A stretch of DNA of 7,554 nt from Bdellovibrionales bacterium (GCA_020435185.1 JAGRAA010000310.1:1-7554), one strand, 5' to 3'. Positions 1-7,286 are shown, numbered from the stretch's first letter. Program-made: numbers and translations. The notes: generated by a model from the sequence alone, not told the origin.

Positions 1-717
1 GATCATTACAACTTTTTAGAACTTGCTCATTATATAAAAAATAATAATAAATTATTTCTATTGCATAACAGAGGGATGGGCCTGAGTTCTAAAGTAGAAA
101 AGCCTTATACAATAGAGGATATGGCTCTAGATGCAGTGAGGGTAATGGATAAGTTCGGCTATTCTCAATTTCACGTTTGCGGAATATCAATGGGAGGAGT
201 TATCGCTCAGTGTATCGCGAGCCAATTTCCAGAAAAAGTTCTTTCTCTCAGTTTGTTGTGTTCTCCGGGCGTGGGACCTGAGTTCCCAAAAACTATACCT
301 CTCAGCGAAGATCAAATTAGACAATCGTATGGAGAAAACGTCGAAGCGAGTATCTCTAGAACTGTCGAGTTGTTGACCCATGAACAAGCTGACGAAAAGG
401 TAAAACAAAAAATCATTCAAATAAGAAAAGAGCATTTACCACAAGTCGATCAAGTTGTTCTTCAAAACAACGCCATCTGTGAATTTTTGTCTGAGGGAAA
501 GATTGAGTATGAGAAAATTCAATGTCCAACTCTTTTGTTGACCGGAGATCAAGATGTGATGGTTTCAGCGGAGAATTCTAAAATCTTAAATAGTAAAATT
601 AAATATAGTCATAAAGAAGTTATTCCTCGTAGCAATCATTTGTTTTTCATGGAGAAACCTATTGATGTTGGAGCATATCTTAGTGATTTTTTGGATCTCG
701 TGAATAAGGAGTTGTAG
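1..717 (+). CDS. alpha/beta hydrolase H1, 5'-partial
   Basis: A serine hydrolase of the alpha/beta-hydrolase fold, cut at its N-terminus by the window edge. A TTG at 61 could be taken as the start, but the frame is open back to base 1. The 20 residues before it look like genuine family sequence (DHYNFLELAHYI, then LFLLHNRGMGLSS, the usual strand plus D/N-RG-x-G-x-S loop), so I extend to the edge. The oxyanion-hole HG segment would be among the missing residues. The nucleophile elbow is GISMGG, with the Ser codon at 187-189. The acid is probably the last Asp of TGDQD and the base is the His of SNHLF near the C-terminus, so the triad is complete. There is no sign of export in the visible part. 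It ends in TAG 2 nt before the condensing-enzyme gene. It may hydrolyse an ester, thioester, enol-lactone or C-C bond; the sequence does not decide which. Confidence 0.9.
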   Translation, partial: DHYNFLELAHYIKNNNKLFLLHNRGMGLSSKVEKPYTIEDMALDAVRVMDKFGYSQFHVCGISMGGVIAQCIASQFPEKVLSLSLLCSPGVGPEFPKTIPLSEDQIRQSYGENVEASISRTVELLTHEQADEKVKQKIIQIRKEHLPQVDQVVLQNNAICEFLSEGKIEYEKIQCPTLLLTGDQDVMVSAENSKILNSKIKYSHKEVIPRSNHLFFMEKPIDVGAYLSDFLDLVNKEL

Positions 718-719
718 TC

Positions 720-1748
720 ATGAAAGTATTTTTAAATTCAGCAGCAGTGTATTTACCAGAACAGCATGAAACCGCTGAGTATATACATGAGCAAAGCGGC
801 GTCCCTTTAGAAGTCGTGCAAAAAAAAATGGGAATCATTAAAAAATGTCGTGCTCCAGAGTCTCTGCATCCTTCAGAAATGGCAGTTCGCGCTGCAAAGG
901 TTGCACTTAAAGATATAGATCCACATTCGATTGATCTCGTTATTTGGTCTGGATCAGAATACAAAGATTATCCGGTTTGGTCTGCAGGTATTTTTGTCCA
1001 GAGAGAGTTAGGGCTAAAGAAAGCTTATGCCTTTGATGCTTCGGCTCGATGCTCTAGTAATGTTTTAGCCTTAAAATTGGCAAAGTCGCTCATGCAAACC
1101 GATGAAGATATTCAAAACGTCCTTATTTGTGGCGGTCATAAGACAGGAGATTTGGTGAATTATCGAGATCAAAACGCTCGATTTTTATATAATTTAAGTG
1201 ATGGTGGATCCGCCATGGTTTTATCTAAAAAAGGCAAAAATGAAATTCTTGAATCTAGTTTTATTACAGATGGAGATTTTTCATTGGATGTTATTATTCC
1301 TGGAGGAGGAACAAAAAATCCTACTCGTCAAGGAGTCAAAGAAACGGATACCTACCTTCAAGTTCCCGATGTAGCGGGCATGCGTGAACGCTTAGAGGCA
1401 AAGTCATTGAGTAATTTTGTTCAAGTGGTGAAACAGTCGGCGATTAAAAGTATGTCGAAACCCATAGATTATTTAGCTTTGCTTCATATGAAAAGAAGTG
1501 CACACGACGCTTTACTTTCTCAGCTAGAACTAAAGCAGGAGCAAAGTATTTACCTTGATCATTATGGACATTTTGGCGCTCCTGATCAGGTTTTATCCCT
1601 GGGGCTAGCCGAGCGAAGAAATTTGCTTAAAGAAGGAAGCCATGTGGTTTTGGCGAGTGCAGGTATCGGATACACTTGGTCAGCCCTATCTATTGATTGG
1701 CAGGAAGCTTGTTTTAAACAATCTACATTAGATGATTTCGAAAAATAA
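720..1748 (+). CDS. KASIII-like (FabH/thiolase-fold) condensing enzyme
   Basis: A 342-residue protein of beta-ketoacyl-ACP synthase III type, which in this family makes a C-C bond by Claisen condensation of acyl thioesters. The N-terminal half contains the nucleophile region FDASARCSSN, with Cys111 aligning with the FabH active-site Cys. A glycine-rich PGGGTKNP loop lies at 194-201. The C-terminal half has LLHMKRS with His256 in the place of the FabH catalytic His, and ends with the family-typical LASAGIGYTWSA strand-loop. Where FabH has YGN with the catalytic Asn, this protein has YGHFGAPDQ, giving His284, so it appears to carry Cys-His-His rather than Cys-His-Asn. The ATG at 720 has AAGGAG at 706-711, 8 nt upstream. 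The length is slightly above that of FabH (about 320). It is probably not the housekeeping FabH: it sits with a CoA-ligase and hydrolases, and no acyl carrier protein is encoded nearby. Substrate and product are unknown. HMG-CoA-synthase-like or acyl-transfer chemistry on the same fold is a weaker alternative. Confidence 0.9.
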   Translation: MKVFLNSAAVYLPEQHETAEYIHEQSGVPLEVVQKKMGIIKKCRAPESLHPSEMAVRAAKVALKDIDPHSIDLVIWSGSEYKDYPVWSAGIFVQRELGLKKAYAFDASARCSSNVLALKLAKSLMQTDEDIQNVLICGGHKTGDLVNYRDQNARFLYNLSDGGSAMVLSKKGKNEILESSFITDGDFSLDVIIPGGGTKNPTRQGVKETDTYLQVPDVAGMRERLEAKSLSNFVQVVKQSAIKSMSKPIDYLALLHMKRSAHDALLSQLELKQEQSIYLDHYGHFGAPDQVLSLGLAERRNLLKEGSHVVLASAGIGYTWSALSIDWQEACFKQSTLDDFEK

Positions 1749-1759
1749 AGGAGATTAAA

Positions 1760-2488
1760 ATGAAAGGTTTATCAAATAAAAGAGTTTATATAACCGGTGC
1801 TGCATCAGGAATTGGTCGAGCAACCGCTCAGAAGTTTTATGATGAAGGGAGTGAGATCATTTTAATTGATCGTCCAAGTTTAAAAGAGACAGAGCTTGAT
1901 GTCGTTTTTCCTCAACGAATGGTTTATATTCAAGGAGATGTCACGACAAAAGAAACACTAGAAAAAATAGATGCAGAAATGAAAAAGGGTATCGACGTAG
2001 TCGTTAATAATGCGGGCATAACCAGAGATGCACAGACTATAAAAATGACTGATGAGCAATGGGATCAAGTGATTAGTGTGAACTTGACCGCTGTTTTTAA
2101 AATTTCGCAAATGGCAGCCAAACATTTAAAAGAGCAAAATAGAGGTGGATGTATACTTAACGCGGCCAGCGTTGTGGCTCATTATGGAAATTTTGGTCAA
2201 GCGAATTACGTAGCGACAAAAGCGGGTGTTATTGGAATGGCAAAGACAATGGCGAGAGAGTTAGGTAAATACAATATAAGAGTAAATGCTGTTGCTCCCG
2301 GATTTATTAAAACTCCAATTATCGATACCATGCCAGAGAAAGTCATTCAAATGATGGCAGAGAAAAGCCCTTTAAAAAGAATTGGAGAACCAGAAGAAAT
2401 CGCTTCGGCTTATGCCTTTTTAGCCAGCGATGAAGGGCGATTTATTACTGGAACATGTTTAAATGTAGATGGCGGGTTATCCATTTGA
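1760..2488 (+). CDS. FabG-like short-chain dehydrogenase/reductase
   Basis: A classical SDR of 242 residues, the normal length for FabG-type 3-oxoacyl reductases. In order it has the Rossmann motif TGAASGIG (12-19), NNAG (83-86), Asn108, and the catalytic Ser137, Tyr150 and Lys154 (YVATK). The family's C-terminal DGG is at 237-239. The active site is therefore complete. An Asp (D37, in LIDRPS) ends the second beta strand; in classical SDRs this usually indicates NAD(H) rather than NADP(H), so it may work as a dehydrogenase or an NADH-dependent reductase. The ATG is preceded by AAGGAG at 1748-1753, which overlaps the upstream stop codon. Directly after the condensing enzyme, the likely job is reduction of its 3-oxo product, or the reverse oxidation of a 3-hydroxyacyl thioester. 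It is annotated by family, not as the essential fabG, because no other fatty-acid synthesis genes are in view. Confidence 0.92.
   Translation: MKGLSNKRVYITGAASGIGRATAQKFYDEGSEIILIDRPSLKETELDVVFPQRMVYIQGDVTTKETLEKIDAEMKKGIDVVVNNAGITRDAQTIKMTDEQWDQVISVNLTAVFKISQMAAKHLKEQNRGGCILNAASVVAHYGNFGQANYVATKAGVIGMAKTMARELGKYNIRVNAVAPGFIKTPIIDTMPEKVIQMMAEKSPLKRIGEPEEIASAYAFLASDEGRFITGTCLNVDGGLSI
2471..2487 (+). promoter_or_regulatory. RBS and TTG start of hydrolase H2
   Basis: GGCGGG at 2471-2476 lies 8 nt before a TTG at 2485-2487 that overlaps the TGA stop of the SDR gene (TTGA). The in-frame ATG at 2455 would add ten residues that do not resemble an alpha/beta hydrolase N-terminus (MFKCRWRVIH), would force a 34-nt overlap and has no clear RBS. 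TTG is therefore the preferred start, with coupled translation. Confidence 0.6.
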
Positions 2489-3255
2489 TAGAGATTAATT
2501 ATCAGATTGAAAATCCTGAAGATAAAAATAAGCCTTGGCTGGTTTTAATTAATGGCCTATTTGCAGATCTGCATTCATGGGATCAGGCGGTGCCTCAGCT
2601 CGTGAGAAACTTTCGAGTACTAAGGTACGATGGTCGAGGACAGGGCCAGAGCTTTCGACCTTCAGGACCTTATTATCTCAAAGATCACGTGTCGGATCTT
2701 AAAGGCTTATTAGATCGTCTTGAAATTCATCGATGTATGTTTCTTGGTATATCAAATGGTGGTCGAGTCGCCATGCAGTTTTCTCAGATTTATCCTGAAT
2801 ACGTTATTGCGCAGGTGTTGGCAGATACTTATTCCGAGATATCAAATTCTCTTTATGCAAAATTAAACTCTTGGCTTCAAGCTCATAAGTTAGGGGGAGG
2901 AGCTTTAAGATTTGTGGTAGCCGCTCCCTGGATATGGAGCAAGAAATCTATGGACGAAAACAATAGTAAATTTGAATTTTATCAGAACAAGGCCGCTGAC
3001 GAGAATCCACAGGTCATCGAATCTCTGATTCTGGGAGCCATGAAGGACGATGTTGAAATTAATAGTCAAGAAATTCCGACTTTAGTTTTATCTGGAGAAG
3101 AGGATATTTTAGTTTCTGAACAGGAACAAATATCCTTAAAAAACAAATTTAAAATCAGTCAGTTTCAAAAAATTCCAGGAGGTCATGCGAGCCTTATTGA
3201 GTATCCGCAGAGCATCCAAGATTATGCAGTTCCATTTTTGGAGGAGTATTTATGA
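2485..3255 (+). CDS. alpha/beta hydrolase H2, cytoplasmic
   Basis: A serine hydrolase of 256 residues when started at TTG 2485. From that start the protein opens with IEINYQIEN and then the core strand WLVLINGLFADLHSW, the usual arrangement. The oxyanion motif is NGLFAD rather than the common HG-x-G. It is followed by RYDGRGQGQS (the D-x-RG-x-G-x-S loop) and the nucleophile elbow GISNGG with Ser90. The acid is probably Asp207 (SGEEDIL) and the base His234 (PGGHASL), so the triad looks intact. There is no signal peptide. It overlaps the SDR stop by 4 nt and the ligase start by 4 nt (ATGA). The middle part, around APWIWS, would form the cap over the active site. By context it acts on the acyl intermediate made or consumed by its neighbours, as an esterase, thioesterase or lactonase. 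The elbow holds Ser, not the Asp of haloalkane-dehalogenase-like OleB, so beta-lactone decarboxylation of the OleB type is unlikely. Confidence 0.9.
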   Translation: MIEINYQIENPEDKNKPWLVLINGLFADLHSWDQAVPQLVRNFRVLRYDGRGQGQSFRPSGPYYLKDHVSDLKGLLDRLEIHRCMFLGISNGGRVAMQFSQIYPEYVIAQVLADTYSEISNSLYAKLNSWLQAHKLGGGALRFVVAAPWIWSKKSMDENNSKFEFYQNKAADENPQVIESLILGAMKDDVEINSQEIPTLVLSGEEDILVSEQEQISLKNKFKISQFQKIPGGHASLIEYPQSIQDYAVPFLEEYL

Positions 3256-4715
3256 GCTTTTATCAATTTTTGCATAAATCTTTTCTTCAGTATGGAGAGA
3301 GAGAAGCCCTTATAGATCAGTTTAGTGGAAAACGTCTAACTTACAAAGATCTAGAGCAAGAGGTCAGTGGATGGGCAAATTATTTGAACAGAAAAGGCAT
3401 TCGAAAAGGGGATCGCGTCGTTTATATTCATACGAACAGTTTAGAGCATGTCATTTTGTTTTTGGCTTGCTCTAAAATTGGAGCATTATTTGTTCCCATG
3501 AATTGGAGATTAGGCGTGGCAGAAATCGATGAAATTTTAAATGAAGTCGATGCAAAAATAATCTTTTACAAAGATAAGTGTGAGCTAACGAACCGAAAAG
3601 AAGAATTTATAGACGTTCTTTCATTGTCTCATCTTAAAGAAGTTTCAGAAGATATTCCTAAACATGAGATTTCTTTGAACGAACCATTACTTATGCTTTA
3701 CACAAGCGGAACGACAGGGAAACCAAAAGGTGTATTGCTTCATGGATCAATGCTACAATCGAATATACTTAATACCGTAGAACAATGGGGGTTGCGGGAA
3801 GGTGATCGTACCATAGTAGAAACTCCTTTCTTTCATACGGGTGGATATAATGTTTTGTTGCTTCCTTTGTTGTCTGTGGGTGGAACGTGTATCTTGGCCG
3901 AGAAATTCGACGTCTCAAATTTTTATAAAACTTTAAAAGTAGAAAAACTGAGTGTTTACTTTGGTGTTCCTACGATGTTTCAGCACATTTGTGAAAATCC
4001 AGAATTTGAATCCGCGGACTTTAAAACTATGAGATTTTTAATTTCTGGAGGGGCTTATTGCTCAGAGCAATTAATATCAACCTATCAGAAAAAACAATTG
4101 GTCTTCAAGCAAGGTTTTGGGCTTACCGAAGTAGGACCAAATTGTTTTTTGTTAAAAGAAGAAGACGCTATTCGTAAAATAGGATCTATCGGACAACCTA
4201 TGCCCCATTCAAAAGTTAGATTAATGGCAGATGGAAGAGAAGCTAAAGTTGGAGAAGTAGGGGAGTTGTTGTTAGGTGGGCCACATGTTTGTAGAGGGTA
4301 TTACAAGAACTCCGAAGGTTTTGAAAGCTCCTTGACAGGGGAGTATTTTAAGACAGGGGACCTTGCTCGAAAAGATGAAGAAGGCTTTTATTATATAGAG
4401 GGAAGAAAAAAGGATATGTATATCTCAGGGGGAGAAAATGTTTATCCCGCTGAGGTAGAGGGAAAATTAGCTAAACATGAGTTTATTGATGAGGCGGTCG
4501 TCGTAGCTCAATCTGATGAAAAATGGGGAGAGGTAGGCGTTGCATTTTACAGAGGTAAAAGAGATATCGATTTAAAAGAACTGAGAGAATTTTTAAATCC
4601 TATTTTATCTCGTTATAAGCACCCTCATCGAATTGTAAGGCTTGAAGAATTTCCGCTTTTAGATAATGGAAAAGTAAATAGAATTTTTCTAAAAGAATCT
4701 GTAACAAACTATTAA
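3252..4715 (+). CDS. AMP-forming acyl-CoA ligase (ANL superfamily)
   Basis: A 487-residue adenylate-forming enzyme that activates a carboxylic acid with ATP and transfers it to CoA. All core motifs are visible: the P-loop YTSGTTGKPKG (150-160), TPFFHTGG (191-198), GFGLTEVGP (288-296), YFKTGDLA (365-372), the hinge and following segment GRKKDMYISGGENVYPAEVE (384-403), and the C-terminal catalytic lysine Lys474 in NGKVNR. It is therefore a complete, canonical ligase and does not look degenerate. No signal peptide or carrier-protein domain is present. The length is close to that of MenE and other small to medium-chain CoA ligases and shorter than long-chain FadD or OleC. The ATG overlaps the H2 stop (ATGA) and has GGAGGAG at 3240-3246, one of the strongest RBSs here. 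The substrate is probably the acid imported by the next gene or released by the hydrolases; this is inferred from position only. Confidence 0.93.
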   Translation: MSFYQFLHKSFLQYGEREALIDQFSGKRLTYKDLEQEVSGWANYLNRKGIRKGDRVVYIHTNSLEHVILFLACSKIGALFVPMNWRLGVAEIDEILNEVDAKIIFYKDKCELTNRKEEFIDVLSLSHLKEVSEDIPKHEISLNEPLLMLYTSGTTGKPKGVLLHGSMLQSNILNTVEQWGLREGDRTIVETPFFHTGGYNVLLLPLLSVGGTCILAEKFDVSNFYKTLKVEKLSVYFGVPTMFQHICENPEFESADFKTMRFLISGGAYCSEQLISTYQKKQLVFKQGFGLTEVGPNCFLLKEEDAIRKIGSIGQPMPHSKVRLMADGREAKVGEVGELLLGGPHVCRGYYKNSEGFESSLTGEYFKTGDLARKDEEGFYYIEGRKKDMYISGGENVYPAEVEGKLAKHEFIDEAVVVAQSDEKWGEVGVAFYRGKRDIDLKELREFLNPILSRYKHPHRIVRLEEFPLLDNGKVNRIFLKESVTNY

Positions 4716-4724
4716 GGGGTATTT

Positions 4725-6206
4725 ATGACGCCAGAGATTTTTAAATATTTTGTTTTTGGACTATTTGTGGTGATTACTTATTGGCTGTCTTTTAAAGGGT
4801 TTAAGCGGGCTAGAACCTTTAAGGGATTTTCTATAGGAAATAAAGACTTAAATCCTATAGTGGTAGGTATTACCATGGCGGCGAGCATTGCCAGTACGGC
4901 CACCTTTGTAATTAATCCGGGTTTTGTATATACCCATGGTTTAGCTGCATACATGCATTATGGAGTAGCTGCGCTATTGGGTGTTTTGGCCGCCTTTTTA
5001 TTGATTAGTAAGCGTTTTCGTCAGATAGGGGACGGGCAAGGATCATTGACGATTCCCCATTGGATTTATCAGAGATTTGGAAAAAGATATTTTTCTTATT
5101 TTTTTGCATTTATTAATTTAGTTTCTATAACATTTATCGTCCTTATTTTGGTGGGATGTTCCTTGCTTCTTTCACAGTCTTTGCCTATTAGCCAAAAGAC
5201 CGCCCTTGTTGGGATATTGATCTTTGTTTTTAGTTACGTTCTCATTGGTGGAACTTATGCCCATGTGTATACAAATACTTTTCAGGGTTTAATGATGCTG
5301 TTTATTTCACTGTTTTTATTTTTTCAGGGTTTAGATTACTTTGATGGCAATTTTTTTGGTTCATTAGAAATGGTTTCTCATGAGTATGCTTCTTTTATGA
5401 ACTCTAGCAGCTCATTGTATTTTGACTTTATTTCGGTTTTTTTAAGTGGATTTGTTGTTACATTTGCACTTATGTTACAACCTCACATTTTAACTAAGGT
5501 TCTTTATTTAAAAGAAGATAAAGATATTAATAAATTTATTTTAACCACTTTTATTGTTGGATTTTGTTTTAATTTAATTTTATTTGTTGGGTTCTATGCA
5601 AAATTGGCGGGATTAGAAGTGGCTAGGCAAGATGCAGTGGTTGTGAGCTATATTAATTACATTTTTTCACAATCTGCATTTGGAGAGTACTTTCTAACCT
5701 TTGTGACAGTAACCCTAATTGCGGCAGGAATGAGCACTTTAGATGGAATCCTAGTGGCGTTGTCGTCGATGCTTGTAAATGATGTTTATCTGCCATTGTC
5801 GAGAGACAAAGATCCTAATTCTATTAAGTCTTTGCGTCTCTCAAAGATTTTTTTGGTTTTAATCGGATTGGTGAGTTTGGCTATTGCTTGGAACCCGCCT
5901 CAACTCGTAGGATTATTTGCCCAAAAAGGTGTGTATGCTCTGGCAGCAGCCAGTGTAGTACCTATTCTAGGAGGAGTTCTCTTGAAGAGAAGTTTTCCCG
6001 TAAAGTTGCTATTTATAGCGAGCCTCATTGGATTTTTTGGTCATTTAATATTGAATATGGTTTTAGGGATTACTAATCCAGCGGTCAGTAGTACCTATGC
6101 TATAGGTCTTTCGGTAGCATTCTTATCGATGAGTGCTCTTGTGATATATATACAGTCTTTAAAACAAAAAACACCACAATTAAAAATAAAAGGGGAAAGA
6201 GAATGA
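4725..6206 (+). CDS. sodium:solute symporter (SSS family)
   Basis: A polytopic membrane protein of 493 residues with about 13 hydrophobic segments, the usual number and size for the SSS family (PutP, PanF and ActP relatives). The start is periplasmic-out in character, and the first segment (about 6-23) is followed by SIGNKDL and a helix with AASIASTATF. The family-typical LTIPHWIYQRFG lies at 108-119 and IGGTYAHVYTNTFQGLMM near 174-191. AAGMSTLDGI (333-342) matches the PutP helix in which adjacent Ser-Thr bind sodium, giving Ser337 and Thr338 here. This supports Na+-coupled uptake across the inner membrane. No C-terminal kinase or STAC domain is present. The gene begins 9 nt after the ligase stop with AAGGGG at 4714-4719, and its stop overlaps the next start. 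Together with the ligase it suggests uptake and CoA activation of an organic acid, but SSS members carry varied solutes and the substrate is not readable. Confidence 0.92.
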   Translation: MTPEIFKYFVFGLFVVITYWLSFKGFKRARTFKGFSIGNKDLNPIVVGITMAASIASTATFVINPGFVYTHGLAAYMHYGVAALLGVLAAFLLISKRFRQIGDGQGSLTIPHWIYQRFGKRYFSYFFAFINLVSITFIVLILVGCSLLLSQSLPISQKTALVGILIFVFSYVLIGGTYAHVYTNTFQGLMMLFISLFLFFQGLDYFDGNFFGSLEMVSHEYASFMNSSSSLYFDFISVFLSGFVVTFALMLQPHILTKVLYLKEDKDINKFILTTFIVGFCFNLILFVGFYAKLAGLEVARQDAVVVSYINYIFSQSAFGEYFLTFVTVTLIAAGMSTLDGILVALSSMLVNDVYLPLSRDKDPNSIKSLRLSKIFLVLIGLVSLAIAWNPPQLVGLFAQKGVYALAAASVVPILGGVLLKRSFPVKLLFIASLIGFFGHLILNMVLGITNPAVSSTYAIGLSVAFLSMSALVIYIQSLKQKTPQLKIKGERE

Positions 6207-7222
6207 AAACGCAAATTATTAAGAGCGTAGTTATATGTTTGGGATTTTTAATTCCTAGTTTAACTTGGGCTTATGACTTTGAGGGATATGTCGAAGTGGG
6301 AGAAGGTTCTGAGCTTTTCGTGAAGTATGATAAAGCTGAACCAGGAAAACAAACTTTAGTGTTTGTAAACGGGTTGGTTTATTCCATAGAGAGATGGGAG
6401 CCTGTAACGAGTCAATTGGCAGAGCAAGGTTTTGGGGTTTTGCACTTTGATTTTGAAGGGCAAGATCGATCTTATGTTCATGCAATGGACAAGTATAATG
6501 GTGAGCCTCCATTTATGAAAAAAGGCATATCTTTGGAAGGTATGTCTGAGCAATTGGATTCTTTAGTGACTCACTTTGGAATTGAAAACTTTGCTCTAGT
6601 GGGATTGTCTTATGGAAGCGCATTGGCCACAGAATACGCTCAACGATTTCCGGATAAGATAAATCATATAGTCTATATTTCACCTTTGGTTCTTCCTTTA
6701 GATTATTACGAACCACAAGGTTATATGTTTAGAACCTGGTTGGCCTCTTTAGAGTGGTGGGGTCCGGTAGGAACTTTTTGGGCCAATTATTATTATGATC
6801 TAGTGTATGGTTGGTACTTTGGAATGAAATCTGGCTCAAGTGGTGTAGATTACGGGCAATGGACGGACAAATACCATAGAGCCGTATTTCATCAAATTAA
6901 GGCTATTAAAGATTTCAATTTGAAGGAAGTTCCATTAGATGAAGTTTTAACTGACGGTAAGGTTCATATGTTAACGGCAAGCAACGAGGATTCACGGTAC
7001 TTAGAGGATCAGAACGGCATGTGGAATATTTGGTCTGAGGAAATCAAAGGTGGCCTTGTTAATGTACAAGAGGGCTATCATGCTTTACCGGACACAAACC
7101 CCTCTGAAATGATAAAAATTTTAATTCAAATAGCCAGTGATGATGATGCATTTTCAGCTGGGCAATCTTATGTAGGCTCCATGAGAGATGGTGAATTGGT
7201 ATTAGAGCCCTCTGAATTGTAA
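6203..7222 (+). CDS. exported alpha/beta hydrolase H3
   Basis: A 339-residue alpha/beta hydrolase with an N-terminal signal peptide: Lys2 and Lys7, a hydrophobic core SVVICLGFLIP, and a likely signal peptidase I site after TWA at 21-23. No lipobox precedes Cys12, so it is not a lipoprotein. The mature enzyme has the core strand LVFVNGLVYS with NG in the oxyanion position, as in H2. It then has HFDFEGQDRS, an altered D-x-RG-x-G-x-S loop in which Glu-Gly replaces Arg-Gly. The elbow is GLSYGS with Ser136; the acid is probably Asp263 (SNED), the base His293 (EGYHALPD). An aromatic-rich cap (EWW, NYYYDLVYGWYFG) lies at about 184-207, suggesting a hydrophobic or aromatic substrate. The ATG overlaps the symporter stop (ATGA), with AGGGGA at 6191-6196. 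It probably acts in the periplasm or outside the cell and may feed its product to the symporter. It is the last gene before the terminator. Confidence 0.9.
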   Translation: MKTQIIKSVVICLGFLIPSLTWAYDFEGYVEVGEGSELFVKYDKAEPGKQTLVFVNGLVYSIERWEPVTSQLAEQGFGVLHFDFEGQDRSYVHAMDKYNGEPPFMKKGISLEGMSEQLDSLVTHFGIENFALVGLSYGSALATEYAQRFPDKINHIVYISPLVLPLDYYEPQGYMFRTWLASLEWWGPVGTFWANYYYDLVYGWYFGMKSGSSGVDYGQWTDKYHRAVFHQIKAIKDFNLKEVPLDEVLTDGKVHMLTASNEDSRYLEDQNGMWNIWSEEIKGGLVNVQEGYHALPDTNPSEMIKILIQIASDDDAFSAGQSYVGSMRDGELVLEPSEL

Positions 7223-7249
7223 TTTTTGAGCAATTTTGCTCAGTTCATT

Positions 7250-7286
7250 AACCACGTAATTCTTCCCAGGGTTACGTGGTTTTTTT
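7250..7286 (+). terminator. rho-independent terminator of the operon
   Basis: A perfect 10-bp inverted repeat, AACCACGTAA (7250-7259) with TTACGTGGTT (7272-7281), around a 12-nt loop, followed by T residues through 7286. It starts 28 nt after the H3 stop and has a T-tract only in the + direction, so it ends the seven-gene transcript. A smaller hairpin, GAGCA-ATTT-TGCTC at 7228-7241, sits just before it but lacks a T-tract of its own. Confidence 0.9.

Noticed and set aside
61..63. TTG as the start of hydrolase H1
   Set aside because: The frame is open to base 1 and the preceding residues match the expected hydrolase fold, so the gene continues off the window.
187..435. Minus-strand open frames opposite H1 and H3 and the small + frame inside the symporter (5888-6076)
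   Set aside because: They lie fully within well-supported genes, have no RBS or recognisable protein features, and are shadows of the real frames.
2455..2484. ATG 2455 as the start of hydrolase H2
   Set aside because: It adds a basic, family-atypical extension, overlaps the SDR gene by 34 nt and lacks a clear RBS; the TTG at 2485 fits better.
6203..6271. Lipoprotein signal on H3 (Cys12)
   Set aside because: The residues before Cys12 (VVI) do not form a lipobox; a signal peptidase I site after TWA is the better reading.
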